NCBI GenBank assembly: GCA_026398575.1
Contig: JAPLSP010000670.1
Coordinates: 1-43,969, forward strand
DNA from: Candidatus Sumerlaeota bacterium
GTDB taxonomy: Bacteria; Sumerlaeota; Sumerlaeia; JADFCT01
Direction of reading: 5' to 3'
DNA: 43,969 nucleotides
Program-made: the position numbers and the translations under genes
The notes under the pieces: generated by a model
Database searches by the model: none
The model's input: only the letters and a program-made list of their open reading frames with translations
Told to the model about the DNA's origin: nothing
In this document: positions 34,101-41,815 of the stretch, piece by piece
Layout: each line of letters begins with the position of its first letter
How positions within the stretch are numbered: position 1 is the stretch's first letter

Positions 34101-36891
34101 GATCGGTCGCGATGAGAAGAGCGCTTTCGCTGGAACCGAGACTGAGCGACAGCGCCGCCGTGGAAGGTTCATCGGTTTGGAAGGAAACCGTTGCGCTGAT
34201 GGGACGAATGCCTCCCGCCGTCAAGGCCGAGATGACCGGCGGCTGCGTGTCGGCGAGGGCGGTGGCGGACGTGGTCGCCGGACCAATTCCATTAAACGCA
34301 TCCGCGTAGATCGCGGCGATCAGATCGCCGTGCGCGACCTGCAGCCGCCCATCGCCAGTATGCAGCGCGGCGGTGGTTGTGGGGATCGTTCCGGAGAAAA
34401 TGCCGCTGTCGCTGGTCGCTTCCGTCAGCCATGCCGTTTCCACGTCGCCCAGGGATGAAGTCAGCGTGACAGATGCAAGGCCCGCCCCGCTCAGATCGCC
34501 GTCTTCCAGATGGATGGCGATGACGTCGGATCCGGAATACACGGGACGGTCCAACGTGATGGCGCCTCGTGGCGACAGCCTTGTTTGGAGAACACCTTCA
34601 TAAGGATAAGCGGAGCGATGCGTGACCACAACGTCATACATCCCCAGCGCGCCGAATGCAGCGGCGCCGAATGAGAGGGTTCCGGATGTGTCCGTTAGCC
34701 CCGTGAAAAGGTCTTGCGTGGCGAACTGCAAGCTGGCGCCTGCGATCCGCGGGCCGCTGATGGCGACGCGCGCGCCGGCCAGCGGTATTCCCGATTGCAG
34801 CACGGTGACGGTGACGGTGGACGGCTCGCCGAAGTAGGCCGACGCGGGATGCGTCACGGACAGCGCCGCCGGCGCCGCGTCGCGTATTTCCATCTCCGGA
34901 TCGCCGAACCAGTGGAACATGTTGAATTCGCCCTCGGTATAACTGCCAGGCCCATAATAGGAATACATATAGTATTTCCCATAAGAAAGCGCTTCGGCGG
35001 GCCGCCAGGAATGCGGATAAGGGCCGTCGGCGTTGGCGGGATCGTAGGAGGGATAAAAGCAATCGAACAGGCCGTGAATGATCAGGTCATTGTAACCGGA
35101 GAAGCTGACGCGCGTCGCGCCGACAATGCCGACGGCGCCGCCCGAGGATTTCTTGAGGAAGGCCTCGCATAAGGAATCGCCCGCCACGCGCTGGAATGAG
35201 CCGGTCTGGCAATTCATGCTGAAGACAACGGGCGTGCGTACACCGTTATTCAGGGCGCCGATCAAGCCGTTATCGTAGGGCGGATCCTCCCAGGAGGTTT
35301 CCGTCCCATGGCCGCGATGAATCACGAAACCGGCGCCGGCGTTGATCGTATCGGAAATAGCCTGCGACGCGGTCTGGTACGGGGTCCATTGCGCCGTGAC
35401 CCAGGTAGGAACCGGGCTGTTGGCGGCGTAAAAGCGATGGGGATAATCCTGGGCGCAAAAATAATATTGCGAATGCGTGCTGCTGTCCGTGCACCAGGCC
35501 GTGTGGCTGGTCAGCGCGGTATGAGAACTCAGAAAGTCGGTCAGATAGGCGCTGACTTCCATGAACCAGCGGTCTTCCACGGCGTCGTCATCGGTATCTT
35601 CGAAGAATCCGGCGCTCAAGAAATGGCGATACCAGTCGCCGGAATCCGGCGTGCGTTCATAAGTCAGAATTTTGTTCACCACGGTTTGACAGTCGGCGGC
35701 GGTATGGACCGGAAGACGTCCGATCGTCAGATCGGGAAAATAATCCGCGCCGTCCACGCAGGAGTAAACCTGATCCGTGTAAGCGGGCAGCGGCCCGCCG
35801 TAATAAGCGGGGATATCTTGCTGATCGCCCGCAAGCAAAACGAACGAAGGCTTGGGATTCCAGGCGCTGAAGGCTTGCTGAAGGTAGTTTTGAATATTGG
35901 CCGTCGAGGCGCCGATGTCCGATATCCGAACAACGCGCGTGATGAATCCCATGCGGCGCTTCCAATCGGCCAACGGCAGCACGCTGTCATAGAGCGCATC
36001 CGCGGTGATGATCAAATAATCCGCTCCGCTGGCTCCACCAGTGGCGGAAGACTGAAAGCGCTGAACAGTCAATTGTGAACCCGGAATAGTCAACTGTGAA
36101 CTGGGAACCGTGAACTGTGAACTGGCAGTCGCGGCGCCGTCTGCATTGATCCTCAGTGAAAGGCGGACAGATGACAGCAGCCGGATTTCCGTTGTCGCGG
36201 GATTGTATCGGATGGGGAACAGCTGGACGAATAGATAGCGTTTGCCGCGGACGCGAACGTCACCGGCGACGCGCGCATGAACGCGCGGGAGAAAATTATT
36301 GGAAGCAAAAGCGGCGGCGTTGATCTCAAACGGGGCGGCAGTATTCGCGCCCTGATTGGGAAGCGCGCGTTGTCGCGGCGCAAGCCGGAATCCGGTTCCG
36401 AGCGAAGTTTCCATCGGTTCGCTGGTTTCCAGCGTGATAGCCGCGTTGGCGGGAACTTCAATCCAAAAACCTTTGAATGGAATTTCCGGGCTGCCCAAAC
36501 CCTCGTCATCTTTGGAGACAATGCCTGCGGTTCCGGCGCGGGCCGTGACCGGGGCCGTGGTCGTCGCGCCGGTCAGGCCGCCGCCCGGGACGGAAATTCG
36601 ATGATAGGTTTGATGGTTGGCCGCGCGGATCGGTCCTGCGAAAACGCCAGAAACTGCGGCGCGATAGTCCCAACGATGGGAATCCTTGTTTAGCGCGTGG
36701 AGGGCTGGCGGAATTTTTGTTTCGCCGGCGCGCGCCGGAATCCATTGTGGCAAATTCATAGCGCGCAGAGACAGACCAACGTCAGGAGACAAAACGCCGG
36801 ACGGATCGGCCTTTATCCATGGAGCGCTCCCAAGTATAGAAATTAGAGCAAGGTAGAAAATATAATTATATCTCATTTTGTGCCCGCCCAT
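31123..36891 (-). CDS. very large secreted C25 (gingipain-like) cysteine peptidase
   Basis: This 1922-residue protein has a Sec signal (NYIFYLALISILGSAPWIKA). Then come a propeptide-like region (about 40-250), and a C25 catalytic domain (about 290-680) with 'VIHRGHG' (His528) and 'VFSMNCQTGS' (Cys561). After that lie a beta-sandwich segment, a fibronectin type III-like domain near 'STQYYYAVAACDAVGN', a lectin-like region, and about four BACON/ASPM-like repeats ('ALTWAAAPDAPWLSVVPTSG', 'PTTWTAAPSHDWIAVAPAAG'). The end (RPQFIILY) has no sorting domain, anchor or lipobox. Residues about 256-277, between propeptide and catalytic domain, come from a 7-base array (36063-36125). Start 36891 or 36876. 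It probably degrades proteins outside the cell. Confidence 0.86.
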   Translation of the reverse strand: MGGHKMRYNYIFYLALISILGSAPWIKADPSGVLSPDVGLSLRAMNLPQWIPARAGETKIPPALHALNKDSHRWDYRAAVSGVFAGPIRAANHQTYHRISVPGGGLTGATTTAPVTARAGTAGIVSKDDEGLGSPEIPFKGFWIEVPANAAITLETSEPMETSLGTGFRLAPRQRALPNQGANTAAPFEINAAAFASNNFLPRVHARVAGDVRVRGKRYLFVQLFPIRYNPATTEIRLLSSVRLSLRINADGAATASSQFTVPSSQLTIPGSQLTVQRFQSSATGGASGADYLIITADALYDSVLPLADWKRRMGFITRVVRISDIGASTANIQNYLQQAFSAWNPKPSFVLLAGDQQDIPAYYGGPLPAYTDQVYSCVDGADYFPDLTIGRLPVHTAADCQTVVNKILTYERTPDSGDWYRHFLSAGFFEDTDDDAVEDRWFMEVSAYLTDFLSSHTALTSHTAWCTDSSTHSQYYFCAQDYPHRFYAANSPVPTWVTAQWTPYQTASQAISDTINAGAGFVIHRGHGTETSWEDPPYDNGLIGALNNGVRTPVVFSMNCQTGSFQRVAGDSLCEAFLKKSSGGAVGIVGATRVSFSGYNDLIIHGLFDCFYPSYDPANADGPYPHSWRPAEALSYGKYYMYSYYGPGSYTEGEFNMFHWFGDPEMEIRDAAPAALSVTHPASAYFGEPSTVTVTVLQSGIPLAGARVAISGPRIAGASLQFATQDLFTGLTDTSGTLSFGAAAFGALGMYDVVVTHRSAYPYEGVLQTRLSPRGAITLDRPVYSGSDVIAIHLEDGDLSGAGLASVTLTSSLGDVETAWLTEATSDSGIFSGTIPTTTAALHTGDGRLQVAHGDLIAAIYADAFNGIGPATTSATALADTQPPVISALTAGGIRPISATVSFQTDEPSTAALSLSLGSSESALLIATDPVFATTHSFALNGLTPSTQYYYAVAACDAVGNLANDDNGGTRYAFATPEAADYFTEIFLNADNDLAWSSLTFTPDGSSSFYRACRTAAAGFPVDTSGGLTLTLADDGGGAISLAGGKQAPFYGVAYNGFFVGSNGYVTFGQPDATALESLNAHFGLPRISALFTNLNPAAGGRVSWLQTSDSAVVTFENVPRFGAADSNSFQIELGFDGVVRLTWLGLGATGGLAGLSEGRGTPPDFAASDLSATPGCDDLWLSPHAGFSATGYQGDAFTPSSKVFTLTNDGPTSHAWRAQTEAAWLKADLTSGSLAPGEQTQITMSLDVPSTFSPGVYATSATIHDTDTSASWTRMVGLQVLPTPGEISITDSIEPATDWAAPFGETIVGTSASAQVTISNAHALYDLTISRISLGEFYWEDFGGGQALNWDTAPPGKWQVVAGEFQARATTENLFMQATYAGATWKDCSLRVRVRHEGNDGALAYIVLRASPDFSLSAKGIQGSAYVLPITSDGRFAVYKISTGAVGIVEDFTSSSLLRTGVEYNDILFSIQGADLRVFFNNQLAWSGADGSILDAGRIGLMAFSGAPEAVFYFDNVCVSEPVGDSALQEYVIPNRPVLPATLHPGEALPLSVYYQPPSFGSHLKTLTIESNDRDTPLARVALSGEGIADPLRITPESVATITGPRNGPFAPSPLVIHLSNVGARALTWAAAPDAPWLSVVPTSGTLAPGTSATLEATITSAAGSLAAGTRATTITFLNCLPNTSHVRFVSLSMAPVPSLAVSPVSIQTVVASNTIVSRNLIISNFAGNGDRLEVTASPNDSALSWLQTLPAAPLLVEDGVSTQIIVMLGSSALTPGFYSGAINLTSNDPLQPTTDVMVALQVTLEAFEVAPESALAAQGLRGGPFAPDHANYLIINAGENPTTWTAAPSHDWIAVAPAAGWLPAGETTATQISLAPSALNLPAGLHNGQVRFTNEATSAVVTRAVNLTVKPRPQFIILY
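36063..36125. repeat. 7-base array (GAACTGT) inside the C25 gene
   Basis: Nine 7-base units: GAACAGT, CAATTGT, GAACCCG, GAATAGT, CAACTGT, GAACTGG, GAACCGT, GAACTGT, GAACTGG. In frame, encoding VPSSQLT-like peptides between propeptide and protease domain. Confidence 0.88.
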
Positions 36892-36972
36892 GAAAGGCCT
36901 GCAATAGGTTTTTGGGACGTTTTGCAGAATGTGTCAAGCCGTATTTTTTCGCCTGGCCTGTTTTGGGCGCAT

Positions 36973-37035
36973 TTCAACCACGGATTTCGCGGATTACACA
37001 GATCGCAATGAACGACAACAAGTTATCGTTTGGCG
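36973..37035 (+). repeat. 63-base direct repeat, copy 2 (right of the C25 gene)
   Basis: Partner of 31052-31114. The 465-base gap 36892-37356 holds this copy, a terminator and no supported gene; a TTGACA for the C25 gene is present on the minus strand near 36940 but without a good -10. Confidence 0.85.
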
Positions 37036-37190
37036 TATGAAAATAGCACAAAGCCATTCCTACCTGATTCAACGGCAACGTGTTTTCATTGTTTTGTCAG
37101 ACATTATTTTGTCACTACAAGCGCCGTGTCCTGCCGGCAGCTGCCTTGGGATGCGCCCCCTGTTTTGGCAGACTCCAACCTTGAATGCAA

Positions 37191-37232
37191 CAAAGAAAAA
37201 AAAGACCTGCCGTGTTTGCGGCAGGTCTCTTT
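37191..37232 (-). terminator. strong rho-independent terminator after the lipoprotein gene
   Basis: GACCTGCCG (37204-37212) pairs perfectly with CGGCAGGTC (37219-37227) around a 6-base loop, followed on the minus strand by eight T residues. The plus strand also has a T-rich flank. Confidence 0.92.
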
Positions 37233-37356
37233 TCCGGGCTTGAGCGTTATGTGATGATTGCCATATTGTTGATTTACAGATGCGCAAAAACATCCTCCCG
37301 CCGAATATCCCAATCCTTCAACCAGATCACGAAGGGATATATCTGCTGCGTTTGCT

Positions 37357-38115
37357 TTATTCGGATGCCGGCTTGGGCTCCCGCACAACCTTGCTGCCCG
37401 TGGACGCAGCCATGCCGGTCATTTCCTTGTATTCTTCGGCGGTGAGATCGTCGTTATTATAGTCAATCGTAAAGATGCCCAAAATGAAGTCGCTGATTTC
37501 CGACGGATCAATGCCGACGCGAATATCAAAGCCCAGGTGCGTCAGAAACGGTTCGGAAATGCCGAGCTCGACGGCGACGTTTTCCCAATATTGCCAGCCG
37601 CGAGGCATGATGGGGAAGCCTTCATGAATTTCTTCGGCGAAATATTCGTAATCCAATTCTTTGGCCGGGGTCTTGTTCCACCGCATCGCGTTGCTGTTCA
37701 TGCGCTTGGTCCACAGGCATTTGGACTTCTTGAAGTAGTTTTCCGAGCCGGCGAGATAGTTCTGATTGATCTGGGTCCCCTGATAGCAGAACAGGCCGTA
37801 ACGCAGATGTTCCTCAGGCCCGGCATAGAAACCACGCCCATCCATTTCCGCCAAGGAACCGTTGAAATAAACGGCGCCCAGGTTCATGTATTCCGTTGCC
37901 TGAACATAAACGCCGATGGCTGGCGGGGTGATGCCAGCCTTGGGATTTTGGGACGTGACGCCGCCGCCAAACTGAAAGATGTCGCAGAAATCATACAACC
38001 GGTTCTGGCCATACTGGCAGCATCCGCTCAACCCGATGCTCAGGCAGGCTAGAGCCGCGATAACAAACATACGATGGGCGGGACGCTGGCTTGCGCATTT
38101 CTTTGTGGCGATCAT
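37357..38115 (-). CDS. lipoprotein of unknown function
   Basis: This 252-residue protein has a lipoprotein signal: charged start, hydrophobic 'MFVIAALACLSIGLSGC' and lipobox LSGC, so it should be anchored in a membrane by the Cys after SG. The mature part begins 'CQYGQNRLYDFCDIFQFGGG', followed by 'TPPAIGVYVQATEYMNLGAVYFNG' (part: GVYVQATEYMNLGAVYFNG), features seen in uncharacterised lipoproteins of related bacteria. No catalytic motif is recognised. Start: ATG 38115 with GAGGAGG upstream; the open frame continues upstream across the divergent rrf2 gene, which cannot be coding on both strands here. It is transcribed divergently from the Rrf2 regulator and ends at a strong terminator. Confidence 0.8.
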   Translation of the reverse strand: MIATKKCASQRPAHRMFVIAALACLSIGLSGCCQYGQNRLYDFCDIFQFGGGVTSQNPKAGITPPAIGVYVQATEYMNLGAVYFNGSLAEMDGRGFYAGPEEHLRYGLFCYQGTQINQNYLAGSENYFKKSKCLWTKRMNSNAMRWNKTPAKELDYEYFAEEIHEGFPIMPRGWQYWENVAVELGISEPFLTHLGFDIRVGIDPSEISDFILGIFTIDYNNDDLTAEEYKEMTGMAASTGSKVVREPKPASE

Positions 38116-38157
38116 ATCTCGCTCCTCCTCAATGAGATTGACATACGAAGCGAAGAA

Positions 38158-38187
38158 AATATGGCGAAACTGGATATCGCCCGTCAA
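38158..38187 (-). promoter_or_regulatory. promoter candidate for the lipoprotein gene
   Basis: Minus-strand TTGACG, 18-base spacer, CATATT, about 45 bases upstream of the start codon. Confidence 0.5.
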
Positions 38188-38279
38188 GCGGATTAATGGG
38201 TCAATGCTCAAAAACGACGGGAGTTTTATTCCTTTGCGTCTCCCGAGTCTCTGCGCGATGAATTTTTCAAAATTAGGGA

Positions 38280-38308
38280 TTGACAAGTGGTGACCGAAAG
38301 GATATAAT
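38280..38308 (+). promoter_or_regulatory. perfect-consensus sigma70 promoter for the Rrf2 regulator
   Basis: TTGACA, exactly 17 bases, TATAAT. The predicted transcript starts near 38315, about 20 bases before the ATG. Confidence 0.93.
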
Positions 38309-38334
38309 CTCGACCAAGAAAGTTGACAATAGAA

Positions 38335-38787
38335 ATGCTCGTCACCCAAAAATGCCAATATGCGCTGAGAGCGCTGTTCGATCTGGCCAGGCTCGAAGGC
38401 CAAGGCCCGATTAAAATTGTTGATATCGCACAGCGCCAGGCCATACCGCCCCGCTTTCTCGAAAACATCATGAATCAGCTTAAACAGGGCGGATTCGTTG
38501 AGTCGAGGCGGGGCAAAGAGGGCGGGTTCCTCCTGGCGCGGCCCGCAAAGCTGCTCGCAGTGGGAGAAGTCATTCGCTTCCTGCAAGGGCCGATTTTACC
38601 CATCGCAGACAAGACCGGCGGACGGAAGGGACCATCTTCGGCGCATCCGGGAGACAGCGATTTTGCCCCGATGTGGGAGAAGGCGGAGAAGGCGTTGAAC
38701 GAAGTGTATGACAGCATCACCTTGGGCCAGTTGCTCGAAGAAGCGCAGCGCCGGGAACAAGAAAACATCCCGATGTTTGTGATCTGA
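38335..38787 (+). CDS. Rrf2-family transcriptional regulator (CymR-like)
   Basis: This 150-residue regulator begins 'MLVTQKCQYALRALFDLARL', then the winged-helix segment 'KIVDIAQRQAIPPRFLENIM' and 'GFVESRRGKEGGFLLARPA', all typical of Rrf2. The loop that in IscR carries three Fe-S cysteines (about residues 85-105) has none, so it resembles CymR-type sulfur regulators rather than IscR. It lies directly before APS reductase and sulfite reductase and likely represses them according to cysteine supply. ATG 38335 has no ribosome-binding site and an untranslated leader of about 20 bases; an upstream TTG at 38323 is less likely. Confidence 0.88.
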   Translation: MLVTQKCQYALRALFDLARLEGQGPIKIVDIAQRQAIPPRFLENIMNQLKQGGFVESRRGKEGGFLLARPAKLLAVGEVIRFLQGPILPIADKTGGRKGPSSAHPGDSDFAPMWEKAEKALNEVYDSITLGQLLEEAQRREQENIPMFVI

Positions 38788-38859
38788 TTTTTTTGTGTTT
38801 ATAATATTACTTAAATGATCATAATAGAAATATAAGATCGCGATGAAGGAGATTCATCC

Positions 38860-39609
38860 GTGACTCGAAGCCAATTTGCAAATTTAATGGAAGTAGCGGC
38901 GCCCTTATTGGATGGTTCCAACGCTGACGCAATCCTCGAATGGGCGATTGCGACGTTCGGCGCCCGCCTCGCATTCGCCACTTCGCTCGGGCTGGAGGAT
39001 CAGATTCTGACCGAAATGATTGCCGCCCACCGACCTGAGACAAAAATCTTCACTCTCGATACGGGGCGCCTTTTCGCCGAGACCTACGATCTGATCCGTC
39101 GGACCGAATCGCGCTACGGCCTGCGCATTCAGGTCTATTTCCCGGACGCGGTAAGCGTCGAGAGACTGGCAGCCGCATACGGTATCAATATCCACAGGGA
39201 AAGCGTCGAGCTGCGCAAGGAGTGCTGCCGCGCGCGAAAAATCGAGCCGCTCCGGCGCGCCCTGCACGGCATGGACGCATGGATTTGCGGATTGCGCCGC
39301 GAGCAATCCGTCACCCGGAAGGAGAATGCGGCGGTCGAATGGGATGAACATAACGGGTTGATCAAAGTCAATCCCCTGATTCACTGGACCGACAATCAGG
39401 TGAGAGCGTACATCCGGGATCATCGCATCCCCTATCATCCTCTGCATGACCAAGGCTATGCCAGCATTGGCTGCGCGTGCTGCACCCGGGCCATCGAACC
39501 GGGCGAGGACGCGCGCGCTGGACGCTGGTGGTGGGAGCATCCGGAACATAAGGAATGCGGCCTTCACCGCGCCTATCGAAGAACAGAGAAGGAGTTGGCG
39601 ATGACTTAA
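38860..39609 (+). CDS. cysH: assimilatory adenylyl-sulfate (APS) reductase
   Basis: This 249-residue reductase converts APS to sulfite with thioredoxin. 'FATSLGLEDQIL' is the nucleotide-binding start, and 'FTLDTGRLFAETYDLI' is typical of the CysH family. It has the paired cysteines of the Fe-S type: 'KECCRARK' (C122, C123) and 'GCACCTR' (C205, C208), plus the catalytic 'KECGLH' (C233). The CC/CxxC set is the hallmark of the APS-reducing group, as opposed to the PAPS reductase of enterobacteria. Start: GTG at 38860, preceded by AAGGAGA at ideal distance. It is 72 bases downstream of the Rrf2 gene and 73 bases before sir. Confidence 0.95.
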   Translation: MTRSQFANLMEVAAPLLDGSNADAILEWAIATFGARLAFATSLGLEDQILTEMIAAHRPETKIFTLDTGRLFAETYDLIRRTESRYGLRIQVYFPDAVSVERLAAAYGINIHRESVELRKECCRARKIEPLRRALHGMDAWICGLRREQSVTRKENAAVEWDEHNGLIKVNPLIHWTDNQVRAYIRDHRIPYHPLHDQGYASIGCACCTRAIEPGEDARAGRWWWEHPEHKECGLHRAYRRTEKELAMT

Positions 39610-39682
39610 GTGATCTGAGCCATAAATTCAATGTTGAAGAGCGACGATCATAACCACTTATCCACAGTATCCATGCGCGATC

Positions 39683-41059
39683 ATGCCTGAAGAGACGCGC
39701 AACGCGCGTCTCCTGGGGCTTTATAACCAACGCCAGGAAGGCTTGCTGATGCAGCGCGTCCGAATTCCCGGCGGGCGCCTGAGCCTGAAACAATGGCGGG
39801 CAGCGGCGGCGCTGGCGCTTCGCCACACGCCTCTCTGGCCGCTGCATCTGACTACACGGCAGGATATCGAGTTTCATGGCGTAAAGCCCGGCGAAGTTCC
39901 CGCGTTGCAGTGCGGGCTTTGCGAGGCGGGCTTGACAACGCTCGGCGCCGGCGGCGACACCTTGCGCAATCTGACGGTTTGTCCCTGCGGCGGAATGAAA
40001 CCCGGCACATTCGATCTGGCGCCATTGGCGGATGCAGTCTATGATTTTTTCCGCGCTCAGCCGTGGGTCTATGGCCTTCCGCGCAAGTTCAAGATTTCAT
40101 TTTCAGGATGTGCCGAAGGCTGTGCGCGGCCATGGATCAATGATGTGGGAATCGTCGTCAATCCCGATGGTTCGCTGCGCGTGATTCTTGCCGGTTCGCT
40201 GGGACCGCGCCCTGCCGCCGGTATTTTATGCTATGAGCGGCTGAGCGCGCGCGATGTCCTGCCGCTCATCATGGCAGCGCTGCGGCTCTTCGACGCCGAA
40301 GGCGACCGACACAACCGCGGGCGGGCAAGGCTGCGCCATGCTCGCGAACGGCTGGGCGACGCCGCGTTCCAGGAAAAACTCGATACGCTTTTTGAAGAAG
40401 AAAGACTGAAGGAATATCCGTCGCCGTCCGAGCCGATTCGCTTTGAAGGCCCGGCGATTCCCGTTGTGCGCGCGCAGACGCCCAATGGCGATGTTGCCCC
40501 CGAAGACATCCTGGCTTGGGTAGAGCTGTTCGAACCTCTGAACGCCTCGCTGCGAATCGGAATCGAGCATGATTTATACATCTTCGGCATCGAGGCGGCG
40601 AGCCTGCCGTCACCGCTGCGCGGCTGGGTCAATGCGCCGCACATCGCAGCCTGTCCCGGCGCGCATAATTGCTCGCGCGGAATCACTACCACATGGGATG
40701 TCGCCGAAGCCATCTGCGAGACACTGCCTGCGGAATGCGATCTGTCCATTGGAATTTCCGGTTGCCCGAATAACTGCTCTCATGCGCCTGTCTGCGACAT
40801 CGGATTGATTGGCCGGGTGATCGCCCTCGAAACCGGCGAACGCCGTCCGCATTTCCGCCTATTGGCCGGCGGCGGCAAGGGCGCTTCCCCTGCGTTGGCG
40901 GTTGAGTTGAATTCAGCGGCGCCTCAAGAACGCGTCGCGCAAACCGTGCGATGGCTTGTAGATGAATGGACGAAGGCCGCTCGTCACGCGCCCCTCACTT
41001 TTTCCAGCTTCATCGCCGCTGAAAAGGACCGTCTCATCCGCGAATTGCCGCTTCGGTAA
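39683..41059 (+). CDS. sir: sirohaem sulfite (or nitrite) reductase, ferredoxin type
   Basis: This 458-residue enzyme should reduce sulfite to sulfide, completing the pathway with cysH. The N-terminal 'NARLLGLYNQRQEGLLMQRV' and 'LTTRQDIEFHGV' are typical. The sirohaem/4Fe-4S ligands are in the second half: 'CPGAHNC' (C324, C330) and 'GCPNNC' (C361, C365). The first half also contains Cys pairs at matching places (C100/C102 and C143/C147 in 'FSGCAEGCARPWINDVG'), where the pseudo-symmetric half usually lacks them. Sulfite is favoured over nitrite by gene context. ATG 39683 has no clear ribosome-binding site. Confidence 0.88.
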   Translation: MPEETRNARLLGLYNQRQEGLLMQRVRIPGGRLSLKQWRAAAALALRHTPLWPLHLTTRQDIEFHGVKPGEVPALQCGLCEAGLTTLGAGGDTLRNLTVCPCGGMKPGTFDLAPLADAVYDFFRAQPWVYGLPRKFKISFSGCAEGCARPWINDVGIVVNPDGSLRVILAGSLGPRPAAGILCYERLSARDVLPLIMAALRLFDAEGDRHNRGRARLRHARERLGDAAFQEKLDTLFEEERLKEYPSPSEPIRFEGPAIPVVRAQTPNGDVAPEDILAWVELFEPLNASLRIGIEHDLYIFGIEAASLPSPLRGWVNAPHIAACPGAHNCSRGITTTWDVAEAICETLPAECDLSIGISGCPNNCSHAPVCDIGLIGRVIALETGERRPHFRLLAGGGKGASPALAVELNSAAPQERVAQTVRWLVDEWTKAARHAPLTFSSFIAAEKDRLIRELPLR

Positions 41060-41098
41060 GAGGATTATTTAATGCGGAGAGGAACGCAGGCAATTTAG

Positions 41099-41659
41099 TC
41101 ACTCGAAGATTTCCCGAACCGGAAGGCTCAGTCCGGGGAGCAGCGGCGATTCGATGGCGCCGAATTCATCAATGATCTTTGATTCAGTCAGTGAACGGAA
41201 GATTTCAATTGTTCGCGTAGAAAGGCTCACGATCCAAACTTCCTCAACTCCCGCCTGGAGATACATTCTGGCTTTCTTGACGACAGCGGAATAGGAGTCA
41301 GAGGGAGAGATAACCTCGACAGCCAAATCCGGTGGAATTTCGGAAAAGCGCGGAGTCCTGGCTTTGGCTATTTTCTCCGCGCGAATAAATGAAACATCCG
41401 GCGCGCGAACGGAATCCGGATTGCGAGTTAAGATAAATCCACAGTCCGTTAGTATTTCCCCCAATTTATTAATCTCTGCAAAGTGTCCAACTTTCTTGGT
41501 AATCTTTCCAGAGATCATCCCATGCTCAAATCCCGGTGGAGTCAAATCAAATACCTCCCCTTCTATCAATTCCCCCCAATAATCGTCCTTTGAGGCAAAT
41601 TGCCAGAAATCCTCGGCCGTATAAGCAGTCATTGCAGGATTTGGATCAGATAATGCCAT
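41099..41659 (-). CDS. Uma2-family (DUF820) restriction-endonuclease-fold protein
   Basis: This 186-residue protein fits the Uma2 family: 'YTAEDFWQFASKDDYWGELIEGEVF', outlined by WGELIEGEVF near residue 28, then 'RAPDVSFI' (Asp), 'PPDLAVEVISPSDSY' (Asp...Glu-x-x-Ser-Pro-Ser) and 'KKARMYLQAGVEEVWIV' (Lys). These are the PD-(D/E)xK nuclease positions. Uma2 proteins are abundant in some bacteria and mostly uncharacterised. Start: ATG 41659 with GGGGAAGG upstream. Convergent with sir; AT-richer than its neighbours, which may reflect acquisition. Confidence 0.88.
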   Translation of the reverse strand: MALSDPNPAMTAYTAEDFWQFASKDDYWGELIEGEVFDLTPPGFEHGMISGKITKKVGHFAEINKLGEILTDCGFILTRNPDSVRAPDVSFIRAEKIAKARTPRFSEIPPDLAVEVISPSDSYSAVVKKARMYLQAGVEEVWIVSLSTRTIEIFRSLTESKIIDEFGAIESPLLPGLSLPVREIFE

Positions 41660-41815
41660 AACAATGCCTTCCCCGCTAGCGCTCCCCTTGGATAATACAT
41701 TTCACGCAATTTCTTGCAGCGCTTCACACGCAGCATCATTGGTGTAAACTTTATTGCGTTGAGAGTGCAAACGCAAGCGCAAAATAGCATTGGGCGAAAA
41801 GGATTTGTTGGCCGA

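Noticed and set aside
38116..38586. Upstream extension of the lipoprotein gene
   Set aside because: It would be antisense to the start of the Rrf2 gene and would place the lipoprotein signal in the middle of the protein.
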